A stretch of DNA of 64,000 nt from Solicoccozyma terricola (GCA_001600875.1 BCLD01000002.1:1247596-1311595); one strand, 5' to 3'. Shown: positions 22,939 through 35,146, counted from the stretch's first letter. Made by a program: numbers and translations. Notes: generated by a model not told the origin, from the sequence alone.

Positions 22939-25900
22939 TCATTGCCCGTGTGAAGACTCTGCCAACCATCCCGCGACCTCCTCAGCCATCATTCGCGCGA
23001 TACCCCATACGCCAGAGTACGACCTCAACCACATCACAAAGTCCGTGACGTCCTGCAAGCTCAGCGGGTGGCCGTGGAGATAAGGGATACCTCCGTGAGC
23101 TATAAAGTCGCGAGCTTGCTTTGGAGACCCCATATGCGGTCCCTCATCAGGGTAGCCGGAAAGACCGAGACCCATCCAGTCAACCTCGGACGTGAGATCG
23201 TAAGGTGTCTTGTCCTCTTCCGCCCACGAGCGGGTCCCGTCGAGACCATTGCCCTTAATCCATGCAAGCATGACGGACGCCGCGGCGTGGAGGAACGGTG
23301 GAACGAAGAACTGCGGCGCGGCCATTGACCCGAGTGGCAATGCGTCAGCAATCAGTCGAACAGCGTTGGCGTGTAGAAGCATGCGATTGCCAAGCGGTGT
23401 CCTCGTCCAAGCGAGATCCTTTAGGAGGACAGCGAATGTAGGCCCATCGAGGTTGGGTGGCGTCTGAAGGCCGATCACTTGCATTCCCAGGTACAGAGAT
23501 ATGGTGTGCCAGGCGAGTTTCTGTCCCGAGCTTTCCATGCGGGTGCTCGATGCGAGCACGAGCGAGCCATACAGTCGGTCGAGGGCGATAGCAATCGAGG
23601 TGAGAGTGGGAGAACCATACGGAGCGCCCTCTTGAAAGACACCCTCCTGGAAATCGGCAATCGTCGCTTGCAAGCCCACAAGAAGCGTCACCCGGCTCAT
23701 CGTAGGCAGGCTCGAGTCTAGCTCGCACATTCCATCAGAGAGTGGCGACAGCAGTTGTCGATACATCTCGGTGAATGTCCGGTTCCCACTCGATATAGCC
23801 GCGTCAGATCGTCGCAGGACAGCGAGTCGCCATGCTTCAGCGGTTGGTGCATTGTAGAGTGAGTCTTCACAAACCGACTGGAGCGGGTTCGCCAGGTGAC
23901 GTAAACCCGAGGCGCAGCGATATGTGACACTCAATTGGCCGTCGAGCATATAGAGTGCGAGAATTGTGCGGAGTTGACTTTCCCTTGCCGCCCACCTTTT
24001 CCACGCGACGTCGAGGTCGGCAGCCGTTGTTCCAGGTCCCGGGAGGTATGACGCCGGGTCAACGGGGGGTAAGGAGAGTATTCCTGCGATGCGTGCCATC
24101 CTAACTCCCAATCCCATGAAAGCGAATGGAGTTTGTCGAACGGAGCGCTTGGAAGACATGCTTGCGTACATCTGGCCGAGAAGGATTGTTTGACAGAGGG
24201 CGGAGCCCATTGTTGGATCGTACTCCCCTTGGAGTTTGACCAAGCGATCCCACTGTGGAAGTTGGGAAGAAGGAGGGTGAGCCGCAAAGGACGATGAATG
24301 GGTGCAAATGGAGGAAAAGAACTCACACTCGATCCAACGCCCTTGTAGACCAGCATCCATAGGGATTCGCCCTTAAAGATGCGAATTGATCAGTGGCGTG
24401 CGAGAGAAGGCGGCGTCGCCACCTTACACCCACCTTCATCCTCGCCTCCTGCGTTTGCACATACAGACTGCCAATCACGATCATGTTGATCAACAACGGG
24501 CCACTGGATCGCTTGATTGAGAATGTCGGACGATGAATAAATGCGATGGTTGGTAAGAAGCGGGTGAAGAACATTGTCAAGCAGGATTCGAGGAATTCCG
24601 AAGAGTACGGGGTGGCATGTTGTGGGAGTTCGAGGTTGGCGCTCTGTGAGTTGGGGCACGCGGGGGTGTGAGGGGGGGGCGTCGTTCGTACCCTGACTAC
24701 CGGAAGAACAAAGGACCGAATACTCACCAGATCACTGATCAGATTTTTCGCCTCATTGATAGCCTCCAACGGTCTGCCTTTCATTCCCTGATTCGCCGCC
24801 TCTCCTATCCCTTGAGGCAACGGAGCAGCAGCCGCCTCCGCCGCTCTCGCCATTGCGATTGCCATCCCGGTCCCGGTCCCGGTCCCGTGGTTTGACGGTG
24901 GGCCGGAGAGGGGACCTGTTTGCGTGGTAGTTGGAGCTGGAGCTGGAGCTGCGAGGTGATGATTCCCCGCTCCGTCGTTGCCGCCCGTGTTCATCATCGA
25001 TCTCCATAACGCGTCTTGGTCCGTTGGCATCCTTTTGAGAAGTTGACCATCCCATCCCATCGCCAACTGATGTGCGGACGACGTACCGTCCGACATCTCT
25101 CCACCGTGAGTGACATTAATCCTGGTCAAGCTCTCCTGCAACGATAATCCCCCGCCGCCGTTACCTGTCATCGTTGGCATTGGAGGGGCAGTACTCGGAA
25201 CACCCCACGTAGACGGCATCATCAAACTCATTCCCATTCCATCCGGCGAATTGAAGCTCGATTGAGTTATCCATAGAGGGTCGAGGTTATGTGCGAAAGT
25301 CAACGTAGGATCCTGGGCGAGGATGCCGAGAAGGTCGAATGGTGGAGATGCGTCTGGATATTGCATACCGAAGGGTGCGGTGGATGGGTAAGTTTGAACA
25401 GCGTCATTGAGGTCTGTCGGCGGTGGGAATTCAGAAGTCGTAGCGAGGGGTGTTGATGTTGTTGATGCGAGATATGGAGCGAGTGATGGATCGGAATTGT
25501 AATACAATCTCTGATCTGAGTATGCGCTGAATGTGGGATGTTGACCTGGTTGACCTGATTGAGTTGAAAAAACGACGACGACATGAGTTCGTGGTGGTCA
25601 CTTGGAAGTCGCAACTTTGAAGGGGAATCGCCCCCGCTCCCCACGGACTACTCACTCGTACTGCCTCTCGTACTGGTATCAATCACACCACTGGCCATCG
25701 CATTCCTATCCCCACCATCTCCACTCGAACTCATCGACGACATAGCTAACAAATCATCAACCACGTTCCCACCGTGTTTCTTCGTTTGGGAGGCGATGGC
25801 AACGGATACCTCTCGCTCGTTCGTTTGAGTATTAAACCGAGGTTGTCGTATTGAAGACTCGGATATAAACCCAAACCCAACACCCTCCATTCGTGTTCCA

Positions 25901-26907
25901 TCCGCAGCCGACGACGACGACGTATTAAAAGTATCCATCCTCCTCTTTGATAACGAATCAGGTTCAATCCCAGTTGATTTCCCAACTGGATTTTCATTCC
26001 CAATCTTGATGAAATCATTCGATCTCTCGATGTCACTCTCGTCGTCGTCGTCGTCGTCATCCTCGCCCTCCTCACCATCCTCACCATCCTCACCCTCTTC
26101 GCCACCCTCACCACCCTCACCACCCTCACCATCCTCACCATCATCACCATCCTCACCACTATCATCAATCCTCCTCCTTTTCCTCATCGAAATCTCAACT
26201 TTCAATTTCCCATCTCTTTTCCCCGCCTTGTTCCCCTTTTTCAACGTCCAATTCTCTCCATCTCTCCCCGCACCCCCACCACCCCCACCCGCTTCCCCCT
26301 CATGTAATCTCCCATGTCTAACCAACGAATCCCCCCTCCCAAAACTCTTCCCACATTCTCCACATTCATACGGTTTTTCCCTCGTATGTGCTCTTTCATG
26401 TCTTTTCAAATGTTCTAATTTTGTGAATGTGGAAGGACAATATGAACAACTGTGTTTATGGAGAAGTGGGTTGGTTGGTGCGCGGGTTAATGGTTTGATT
26501 TGATGTTGCGGGTTGGAGGCGTTGGAGGCGTTGGAAGTGGAAGGGTTGGAAGGGTTGGAAGGGTTGGAAAGTGGACGTGAAATAGAAATCAAAGAAGAAT
26601 CGAATAAATCATTTGAATTCGTATTCAATCTTGAATTTTTCCTCCTCCGTATAGATGATTGAAATCTAGTAGGTGATTGTGAATAACCGGAATCATGTGT
26701 TGGAGTTGATGATCCTATTTCAGAACATGTTTCTGAATCATCGAATGGGGGTGGGGGTGGGGGTTGTTGTTGTTGTTGGTGGTCATCGATTTGGCGATTG
26801 TTCGTGGTGTTGGTAGAATCGAAATCCCCATATGAGAACCCCACACCACCCACGCTCCCCACACCACCGCCATTCTTCTTAATCTGAACCTGAAACGACA
26901 TCTCCAT
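22939..26907 (-). CDS. C2H2 zinc-finger transcription factor with fungal-specific TF domain
   Basis: Five exons: exon 1 from 26907 to about 25664; the others are separated by introns near 25663-25579, 24718-24635, 24419-24361 and 24326-24254. Two adjacent C2H2 fingers (about residues 150-205: CSYCPSTFTKLEHLKRHERAH and CGECGKSFGRGDSLVRHGRLH, joined by a TREKPYE linker) should bind DNA. They are followed by a long Asp/Glu/Gly tract and a Ser-rich linker. The last 600 residues match the fungal-specific transcription factor domain (ARMKGESLWMLVYKGV, WDRLVKLQGEYDPTMG, RESQLRTILALYMLDGQL). The same architecture occurs in fungal Klf1/Rsf2-type regulators; the target pathway cannot be read from sequence. 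It is convergent with the epimerase gene, 111 bp apart. Confidence 0.88.
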
Positions 26908-26996
26908 CCACCCTCCTCGAGGCCGGGGGTGGGGGTGGGGGTGGGGGAGGGGTGGGGTGGGGGGTGTTATTTCTCAATATCCCCTGAATCTCCTAA

Positions 26997-27030
26997 TTCC
27001 CTAAATCCCTAAATCCCTATTCCTAAATCC
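26997..27030 (+). repeat. Short CCCTAAAT array
   Basis: Three to four imperfect CCCTAAAT units upstream of the transcription factor gene. The word resembles telomeric CCCTAA-type repeats, but the array is short. Confidence 0.6.
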
Positions 27031-27384
27031 GTATCCTTGTCTCGTATCTCCGTTAACCCTATTCGCGTTTCGTGTTTCGAATTCAAAAGTCGTATCCCTA
27101 TTCCCTATCGTACCAACGTTCCCTCTTCCTAAGCTTGTTGAGCGTTCCAACGACGTGGGGGTTGGTCGGGGGTGGGTGGTGAGAAAGACGAGGAGGAGGA
27201 GGCGAGGAGGAGGAAGGGAGAAAGATAAAAATCGAAACCCAAGAAATGAAATGGAGATCCTACGAGAAATTATTCAAGATATCCACCACCCCCACCCACC
27301 ACCACCGACCCCAGGAAGATTCCACGTATGGAAACGAGGTTATTCGCTGTGGAAAATCTAAAGCGGAAAGATCCCGAAAAGAAA

Positions 27385-27440
27385 AGGAAAGAAAAGGAAG
27401 GGAGGGAGGAAGGAAGGGAGGGAGGGAGAGAGAGAGAGAA
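27385..27440 (+). repeat. AGGG/GAGA purine tract
   Basis: GGAAGGGAGGGAGG-type repeats followed by six GA dinucleotides in an intergenic region. Confidence 0.7.
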
Positions 27441-28693
27441 ATGGATGATCAGGATCTCCGATACTTTCCCAACCGTTCTTCCCCCAACAACCGTTCGTTT
27501 GTTTATACGATGCGATACGATGCGATGTATTTCACTGAATAGAGTTGTTTCTACCATTCCCATCGATAATACCACCTCGTTCCGTCCGTCCATCCGTCGT
27601 CGTCGTATACCCTCCCTCCCTACCCCTCCCTACCACCACCCACTCCCCACTCACCACGAGAAGCTAAACACTCACGCCACCACCCACCCAAGCCAGCCAG
27701 CCACACGACGCCACCCTTCTCCTATAGTCTTCTAACCGAGGAACCGAAAACGGATAGGATACGTCCCTCCCTCCCTCCTCTCGTCCTTTGTGATTTGGGG
27801 AATTCCTCCGTTCGATCGGCGCGTAGGGAGGGGGGGGGGGAATGGGATGGGGGAGGGGGATCGATTGATGGGATGGACGGGTGGGATGGTTGGATGGTGG
27901 GTGGTGGGAATGGTGGATGATTCGATGGTTGTAGGGCGGATGGTGGACTTGGGACTACCACTCTATGATATCCTCTCGATATCCCTTCTCCTCCTATCCT
28001 ATCCCATCCCATCCCCTTCTCCATCTTGCTATACCCCGCAGTGAATGCGAACAGTCACGTGACACCGCGCGCAGCAGTCGGGGGAATTAGATCTATCGTA
28101 GGTATGGCATGGTATGGCATCGCATCGCATCGCATCGTATCGTACTGCTCTATTCAAAGACCTGAGGCGACTCGAGGTTGGGTCCGTGGGGGGGATCATG
28201 TTGCGATTTTGGTGTATGGCATGCAGAAATTATAAGGAATAAACCCAAAACAATTGGAATGTAGTAGGTAACGGATCACTTTAAGTGAGGACCATCTTAT
28301 CACCAAGGTCCTTCCCCCCCCCCCCCCCGGCCAAAAAAAAAGTTAAAAGGATAAAAGAAGGGAGGGGGCGGGGCGTCAACGATTCCAACCTAGGGGTGTG
28401 GTGTTAAACATTAGTCAGTCACATATGAAACCCTCGAAAACACGCCTTCCCGGAATCAGATCCGATAATGATCCCTGACACGGAAATTGGGTGTTTTGTT
28501 TTTTTTCTTTTATGGGGATTTTCGTTTTTTCTCAAAAATTGGTTTTATAGATAGCTGGAGGAAGAGAGTTGTTTTGAAAACCTTACCATCCAGAGTTTTG
28601 AAGCGGACGAACAGTTGATGCCTTGGCAAATTGTACCACTACCCAGGCTCCTCGTTGGAAATGTAAGTAGACTACGCGGGGGGTGGTGGGGGG

Positions 28694-29039
28694 NNNNNNN
28701 NNNNNNNNNNNNNNNNNNNNNNNNNNNNNNNNNNNNNNNNNNNNNNNNNNNNNNNNNNNNNNNNNNNNNNNNNNNNNNNNNNNNNNNNNNNNNNNNNNNN
28801 NNNNNNNNNNNNNNNNNNNNNNNNNNNNNNNNNNNNNNNNNNNNNNNNNNNNNNNNNNNNNNNNNNNNNNNNNNNNNNNNNNNNNNNNNNNNNNNNNNNN
28901 NNNNNNNNNNNNNNNNNNNNNNNNNNNNNNNNNNNNNNNNNNNNNNNNNNNNNNNNNNNNNNNNNNNNNNNNNNNNNNNNNNNNNNNNNNNNNNNNNNNN
29001 NNNNNNNNNNNNNNNNNNNNNNNNNNNNNNNNNNNNNNN
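28694..29039. other. Assembly gap (346 N)
   Basis: A run of N, preceded by GGGTGGTGGGGGG and directly followed by 44 consecutive G (29040-29083). Homopolymer-caused assembly failure is the likely reason. Confidence 0.99.

Positions 29040-29083
<44 letters not shown>
29040..29083 (+). repeat. Poly-G tract (44 nt) at gap edge
   Basis: Forty-four uninterrupted G, then AGGGGG. It is the longest homopolymer in the window; its true length is uncertain because it adjoins N. Confidence 0.9.
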
Positions 29084-29084
<1 letters not shown>

Positions 29085-29449
29085 GGGGGTTCTTTTCCTC
29101 TCCAAAATATCCCTTTCCTTTCCTTTCCATTCCTTTCCTTTGCTTTGCTTTGATTTTTTTTTTTCCTTTGATTTTCCTATTTCCCCCCGTTTCAAACCCG
29201 TTCAGACGCTTGATCTCCCACTTCGAATCCTGGTACAATGGAGAACCGTGCGGAAAAGCGAAACTTGTTTTCCCCCTTGAAAGGAGGAGGATCTTTCTGC
29301 TTTATCTCGTATATGGGTCAGGATCTAGGAAGCGAGTGGCAAAGTTGCAACTTGCATCACCTCCCCCCCCCCCCTGCCAACCCCCAACTATCCATCTACT
29401 CACTTCACACCAAACCCTCAAGTCAAAGTCAACGTAGCCCACACATATC

Positions 29450-30222
29450 ATGAGCATCACAACCACAACACTGTCCTCTCTTTCGGACTCAGAACTTCAG
29501 CAGTCAGAGGTCACGCCCACACGTCAACCACCCGCACCCCAAGAAACGAAAGCCCACAACAAGCGACTACCTCGTACTCGCTGCAATCATCTGGCCCATC
29601 TACGGCCTATCCAAGAAGCTTGAAATTCACTATGAAACGGATTTCGAACTGCAGGTGACAATTTCAAACTTTGTAACTCGTTCATTAAACTACGTAGTAT
29701 CAGAGGAGCACCCACTTCCCCCACCCACAGATGAAGACAGCAAACTGTTTGCGACGTTCAAAGAACACTTCAAGAACCGCACGAAACTTGGTCCTGATGA
29801 GCTCTGGGAGTGTCCTGAGGTAGACTTCACATCGGTCGTAGAGGAAATCCATGATCCACCAAAAGATATCGAAACAATCAGGAAAGGTATTTCGTCTCAT
29901 TCTGGCTTGGAAAGTTAATTTAAAAGAACGAAGGGCGCCAAAAGAAGAAGACATTTCGACAATTGCGAAAGATACTAATCAATCAGAAGCGGGCAAAACT
30001 ACGGTTTCTGCCGAGTCAGTTCCATCCATCGAACCGAAGACCGATGTGGGAAGCAACTGTTCAATCGAGGACTCGATTGTGACGAATGAAGGGATTGTGA
30101 CGAATGAAGGCACAGAAGATGGAGGACAGGAGCTAGGAGGAACTTGGACTTTAATTGAAAGAGACGGTACAGCGTCCACGAAGGCTGAAACCCTGGTTCT
30201 CTGCACCGAGGTGAATTGCTAA
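29450..30222 (+). CDS. Orphan protein with acidic Thr/Glu-rich tail
   Basis: A three-exon model keeps phase: 29450-29509, 29553-29886 and 29927-30222 (introns 43 and 40 bp, at the short end for this window). The product starts MSITTTTLSSLSDSELQQSE, has one hydrophobic stretch (YLVLAAIIWPIYGLSKK), a charged middle with DELWECPEVDF, and an acidic tail with a direct VTNEGIVTNEG duplication. No family is recognised. The tail and size recall the orphan at 49162-49771, but I see no convincing alignment. The first intron has a weak donor (GTCACG), so the N-terminus is doubtful. Confidence 0.4.
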
Positions 30223-30789
30223 CTCGATTCGACTTGTAGATATCAATCGTACTATGTAATGAAGAAGAATGTTCCTTTGCATGTCTTATCATAGAACAAC
30301 CCTATATAACCAGGAGGAGGTGGGTTGGCCGGTTCTGGCAGACATTGGCTGATCCTGATCCCTGGCGGCGGCCTTGAAAGTTGGGAGGTAGGAGGTGGGA
30401 GGTGGGATCTACCGGACACATTCATATCCAAACAAACACTGACGGTAACAGAAGCAATTGCAGAAAACATCTTGGAGATACGATGATTTGTTTTCTAGGA
30501 AGCCGCAATCGCCAGAGGTGATGAAGCTACGATGACCACGATCAACTCAGGGAGCGGTATCGTTGGGAAATGTTTGGAAGGTGTTGGGGGTTGAGCGCGA
30601 GGTAGAGTAAGGTGGACCCCTTCCCCTGGTTCTGCTTACCTTCATTCTTGTAGTTTGCGTTTGCGTGGTCGACACCAAAGAGATGTCATGAACCAGATTC
30701 GAACGACCTAGTTCTCTCTCCGCACGACACGATGTCGAATGTTCTCGCGCTTTTCCGGGAATATTCGTTGGTTCAAATAATCACCAGAC

Positions 30790-31014
30790 TCACGCATAAA
30801 TCTCCTTCTCCATCAACGCTATTGCTTGCAACTGAGATGAAAGTTCTCTTTCCACCTTTTCCGCCTCCTGTCTTTCCTGTTCATGATGCTCCGTTGACTC
30901 CAGATTCTTCTGTTTCGACTCGAAATCCTTGATCCTCTCGTTAACCATCTCTTGGCCTTTCTCCAGTTCTGCTAAAGCCACCGCGGTATGTTGACAAGTG
31001 TTCCTGACCTTCAT
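30790..31014 (-). CDS. Possible small coiled-coil protein
   Basis: An open frame of 74 codons starts MKVRNTCQHTAVALAELEKG and is almost wholly heptad-like, rich in Glu/Gln/Lys/Leu. Its stop overlaps a GTGAGT donor-like sequence, so a further exon may exist downstream on the minus strand toward 30690. No homologue is recognised and no promoter is seen. It may be a real short gene or chance. Confidence 0.3.
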   Translation of the reverse strand: MKVRNTCQHTAVALAELEKGQEMVNERIKDFESKQKNLESTEHHEQERQEAEKVERELSSQLQAIALMEKEIYA

Positions 31015-31097
31015 AGTGACACTGATAGAACAGGTCACCGTACAGGCCAGAATACATCGCTCGATCAATGCGAATTAATGAACGACGTTTGAGAGCT

Positions 31098-31344
31098 ACC
31101 AGGGGAGTGTCGGAAGACACTGGGCAAGTGTCTCACCGCCACGGCGCGACACTGGGTAAGTGTCTCACAGCCAAGGCGCGACACTGGGTAAGTGTCTCAC
31201 CGCCACGGCGCGACACTGGGTAAGTGTCTTACAGCCAATGTGCGACACTAGGCTAGTGTCTGGCGACACTAGGTAAGTGTCGGGCGACACTGGGTAAGTG
31301 TCTCACAGCCAAGGCGCGACACCAGGGGAGTGTCGGAAGACACT
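31098..31344 (+). repeat. Tandem array of 32-bp units with 17-nt palindromes
   Basis: Eight copies of the palindrome GACACT-GGGTA-AGTGTC (6-bp arms, 5-nt loop) start at 31116, 31148, 31180, 31212, 31244, 31265, 31286 and 31318. The spacing is exactly 32 bp except for two 21-bp steps. Inter-palindrome sequence alternates between TCACCGCCACGGCGC and TCACAGCCAAGGCGC. The array is flanked by a direct repeat, ACCAGGGGAGTGTCGGAAGA, at 31098 and 31321. Most copies contain GGTAAGTGT, a perfect 5' splice-site consensus. It lies outside any supported gene. Confidence 0.9.
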
Positions 31345-32247
31345 AACCCGAAGTCGATTGGTCTCCAAGAGGCATAAGAGGAGAGGGAAAGAAATAGAGT
31401 TAAGTCGAGTAAGGATTCGACGCATAGAGTCTGAGGCCATACGAGAGATGACGTGTCTAGTGTCGAGTAGATTGGTCGTATCCTTACACCCAGCTCCAAA
31501 TCCCTCTCATGAGTGAAGAGCACCAAGGTACTTCGATCACCAGTGAAGGGTGCCACAGCATGGCGGATGACCCTTGAGCGGAAGAGACAGAGGTCTCCAG
31601 ACTTGGGCAAGTTATTTATCCTGTTGATGAGCCGCCACCGATCGCACCTCGCCACCGCCAACAGCAACCTGGTCAAACTGCATATGCCGTCGTTTGCCTT
31701 CAAACAGTTGTTGTAGTCCTCCAGAATGGAGTAGCCTGTGTATTCACCTGATAAGGTGGGCGGTAATAACGCCACAGAGCCTCAGCCTCCCTATGCCAGG
31801 ACGAATCGACTACACAGTACAACGTTTCGGGAGGTTTGAGACGACGATTTATAAGAAAAGAACCGCCGATTCCATCGTTGTGAAATGTGCCTGGTAGAGA
31901 AGCTATTGCATCGACCTGTCCACCTACCCGGTGGGACCGCAACACGATGTAATGGACTGCTGTACTTGGGTTGATATGTGCTGATGAGACATGCATGCCA
32001 TACCACTGAGTCATGCACGTGACGTCATCGGAGTTGGGCTTCTCAAGTCTATAGGTGATGAGATGCATTGAAGTGACACCGACCACATCGTTGACCACAT
32101 CAGCAGAAGAGGGGTATCATCATCAAGTGGTGTGCTTCATTCATCTGCAATCCGAATTCATATCAGACGGGATCCTGTCAAAACTTGGACATGGAGTGAC
32201 TCGGAAAGGTTACCTGTCATTCCACTTCCAACGCGACGTCAACTGAA

Positions 32248-35065
32248 ATGGAGGATGAAGCATGGATAGCGAGACCGTCTTCTTCCGAGATCAAGTGAGT
32301 GTTCGAGTCCTCCTAACCCAGTCATAATACTTGCACCAACAACAAACCTCTCCAAATAGACAAGAATTCCGGTCTACGTTCCTGGAATCACCACAATCAA
32401 ACGATGAATTGAGAAAACGAGCTATATCAAGTACGGGGCTTGGGTTGACAGAGGAAGGAGATGGAGGTGTGGTTCTCAGGAGCGTTTACTGGCGGGTAAA
32501 TTCATCTTCCCCATAGTATCCTGCTTCCGATCTTTCAACGCTGACGTGGAAACGAAACGCAATAGATATTCTTAAACACCCTTCCTCTATCCTCTATCGC
32601 CTCGTCATCGCTCTCATCCCACCTATCGTCCTCCCGCTCTTTATATGATATGAAAAGAAGACAGTACTTGCGAGCTCCGGATGGACGATGGGCTGAGGAT
32701 TGTTCGATTGCTGGTGTAGCTGATCGAAAGATGAGCTCCGATGGGGATGGAGGTGTCGTTGGAGAAGAGGAAGGGTGGGATCCCTTGAGTCTTGGTGAAG
32801 CAGTGCGTTGGTGATTGTGATTCTGAGAGTCGAAGAAGAAACTGATTAGCGCCGTGGAATCGCGTGACGATGTTTAGAATCCGTGGAAAGATTGGTTTCA
32901 ACAACAAGAATTGAGAAAGGTTATAATGCAGGATGTTGAAAGGACGTGAGTGTCTGCATAACATCCTCTTTTCTTTTCCCAAGCTAATACAACTTCTAAT
33001 CCAATTCCCACAGATTCCCTGATATCCCCTACTTTCACTCCCAATCCACCCGCCGCTCCCTCCTAACAATTCTCTTCCTATGGTCAATTCAGCATCCAGA
33101 AATTGGATATAGACAAGGAATGCACGAACTTCTCGCTGTCATTCTCATGGTCGTCGATCGAGATAGTCTATCTCCCTCTCCCCGAGCAGAAAGTGGGATG
33201 TATTCTCCTTTAACGACTGAGACGCCTCAGGACCCAGCGGAATTGATCCTTGCGAGGAGATGGGTGGAACACGATACTTTTGCGCTTTATAATGCTTTAA
33301 TGGGTGGTGCCAAAAAATGGTATGAATGGAGATCAGAAACGGAAGGTGGTGGTAGAGGTGTTGCGGGTAAATCACCTCGACAACAAGCAAAGATCATAGA
33401 GATTTGTAATGCGGTACAAGGGATGATTAAAGGTGTAGATCCGATACTGAATGGTCGATTGGAAGGTGAAGGTGTCGAAGGGCAGATATGGGCAATGTGA
33501 GTTTCTCCTCCAAACTTGAATGAATGGAATGATGGGCTTATGAAATGAGACGTTAGACGGTACATACGGCTTTTGTTCACTAGGGAATTGCCTTTATCGA
33601 TGGCAATGAGATTGTGGGATGGTGTGTTTGCAGTCGATCCAATGTTCAAGAAGGGGATGGTGGAAAGTGTGTGTGTTGCTTTGATCATGCGAATACGGAA
33701 TTTACGTGAGTGTCTCTATATCGGATGGCACCTATGAAAGAGACTGACTTGACATCCTCTCAGTTATACCGGCCGACTACGCGATGATATTAACGACCTT
33801 GTTACGATACCCTCCTCATTCCGCTTCATTCCCGCTGTCTGTCCCTCTCATCCTCTCTCAGGCGGTCCTCATACGAGACAACGTCGCACCCTCCACCGGT
33901 GCTGCTATCACTTTACAGAATCAAGAACAGCTAGGCATCAAAGCGTTGGCTGAGGAAGCGGAAGTGGAGGTGGAAACTAGGAGACCAATGCCGCGACGCG
34001 TGGGACCACCGCAAGGCCGACAGGGAGTGGTGCAGTCCAGTCCGCTGGAAGGTCTAGCTAAAGGGCTGCTTGAAAGAGCTCAGGCTGCAGGACTGGACAA
34101 GGCGATATTATCAACAGTCAGTGAATTTAGGGTGAGTGCGCGCACGGTATCAGGTAGTCTTCCCTTTGTTTGTTAATCCTCTACGAGGCTTCCAGAGGAA
34201 CCTCCCCGAATTTTCAACCCCTCCAACCTCGGCCTTTTCATTCCGCACCTTTTCACCACCCTCCTCGGACGGCTTCTCTACCATTCCCGATATCGACGTC
34301 GTCGTATCTAAACCCCCACCACGTACACTTCGAGACGCCGACAGAGAGATTGCTGAACTCCGCCTCGTCATGATCGGCATGGGGAAAGCAATGGATAAGT
34401 GGCTGGACGGAGTGCAACCACCACCCACCGAGCTTGAGCTCGAGGAGAACGCTATGGCGACGTCGAACTGGCAGGGGCTGCGTCGACTACAGCAAGCACT
34501 ACTGGACGGGGGCTCGGCGCCCACGGTCGACCTAGCTCGCGATTGGGCTTGGTCGAATGATTTGGAATCTCGGCGGGTGACTCCGTTGGGCTCGGTGGAT
34601 GAGGATGCTCTTGCCAAATCGGTACAATCATTGGCTTCCGATACGGTACTGCTCACACATCCCACATCATCCGAGCCCTCCACGAGACCACCAAGCGTAA
34701 ATCGGCAAGGTGCTTCATCATCATCACAAGCTAAACCGCAAATACATCCGCCCTTCACGACCAGCTTTACCAGCATGATGAATGGGACCTCACCCAGGCA
34801 ATTTGCCTTCCCCTCGCCGTTCGCGACTCATGACTCCGCAGCTGCCAGCAGACGTCATGGCACACCTATATCTCTTCCTCCATCCATATCTACGAGTCCT
34901 CGACCGGATGTAGCAAGTCGGCTGTCAGCAGCCTCTCAGTCCGCGTCCATTGACCATTACCCGCCGAGCAAATCGAAGAGCGTTGAGCCACTGAGTGGCA
35001 GTGCAGTTGAGACAAGGCCAACGAAGAAGAAGGAGCTTGACCCGTTGTTAGGTGTAGGTATTTGA
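32248..35065 (+). CDS. TBC-domain Rab GTPase-activating protein (TBC1D5-like)
   Basis: Multi-exon gene starting MEDEAWIARPSSSEIK and ending GVGI. After an N-terminal segment (QEFRSTFLESPQ...LRSVYWR), the TBC domain shows the arginine-finger motif IMQDVERTFPDIPYF and the glutamine-finger motif YRQGMHELL. These two residues accelerate GTP hydrolysis by Rab proteins. Further TBC helices follow: FALYNALMGGAKKWYEW, LPLSMAMRLWDGVFAVDP and YAMILTTLLRYPP. The spacing and the long insertion between the YRQGM helix and LYNALM fit TBC1D5/Gyp6-like GAPs better than Gyp1-like ones. The C-terminal 300 residues are Ser/Pro-rich with a short coiled coil (DADREIAELRLVMIGMGK). It likely acts on endosomal or Golgi Rabs. 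It converges with TRM11, 81 bp apart. Confidence 0.9.
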
Positions 35066-35146
35066 AGTTTCTTTCACAGGTTGTAAAATCGTACAATATC
35101 GTTGGAGGCGGGTCGTTACAGACTGCATTATTGAATGGGGTGGTCA

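Larger units (their letters stand above)
26908..28540. other. Long promoter-like intergenic region with simple repeats
   Basis: Upstream flank of the transcription factor gene. It holds a GGTGGGG-rich block (26920-26967), a CCCTAAAT short array (26997-27030), an AGGG/GAGA tract (27385-27440), CGTCGT and CCTCCC blocks (27590-27650), GGATGG repeats (27840-27945) and GCATC repeats (28105-28142). No open frame has a domain or plausible splice context. A 14-nt C run lies at 28314-28328. Confidence 0.5.
28590..29310. other. Possible gene fragments flanking an assembly gap
   Basis: Exon-like pieces occur on both sides of the gap, but the strand is not decidable. On +, CCATCCAG precedes an open exon (SFEADEQLMPWQIVPLP...) ending in GTAAGT at about 28664, and GTTCAG at about 29206 precedes another. 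On -, the same stretches read as HQLFVRFKTLDGKVFK and DSKWEIKRLNG, also with splice-like ends. The missing bases would decide. No product is named. Confidence 0.25.
30223..32247. other. Sparse region without a secure gene
   Basis: Two kilobases between an orphan gene and the RabGAP gene. Besides the palindromic repeat array and a small coiled-coil frame listed separately, a minus-strand frame (about 32068 to 31735, starting near the ATG of SMHLITYRLEKPN, ending at a GTGAAT donor-like site after RPPYQ) could be an exon of an unknown gene. It has no domain and partly overlaps other open frames, so it is not called. Confidence 0.3.

Noticed and set aside
26006..26503. Plus-strand Ser/Pro-rich frame
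   Set aside because: Antisense of the acidic tract and zinc fingers of the transcription factor.
31098..31344. Possible CRISPR array
   Set aside because: The sequences between palindromes are near-identical rather than unique, and the genome is eukaryotic.
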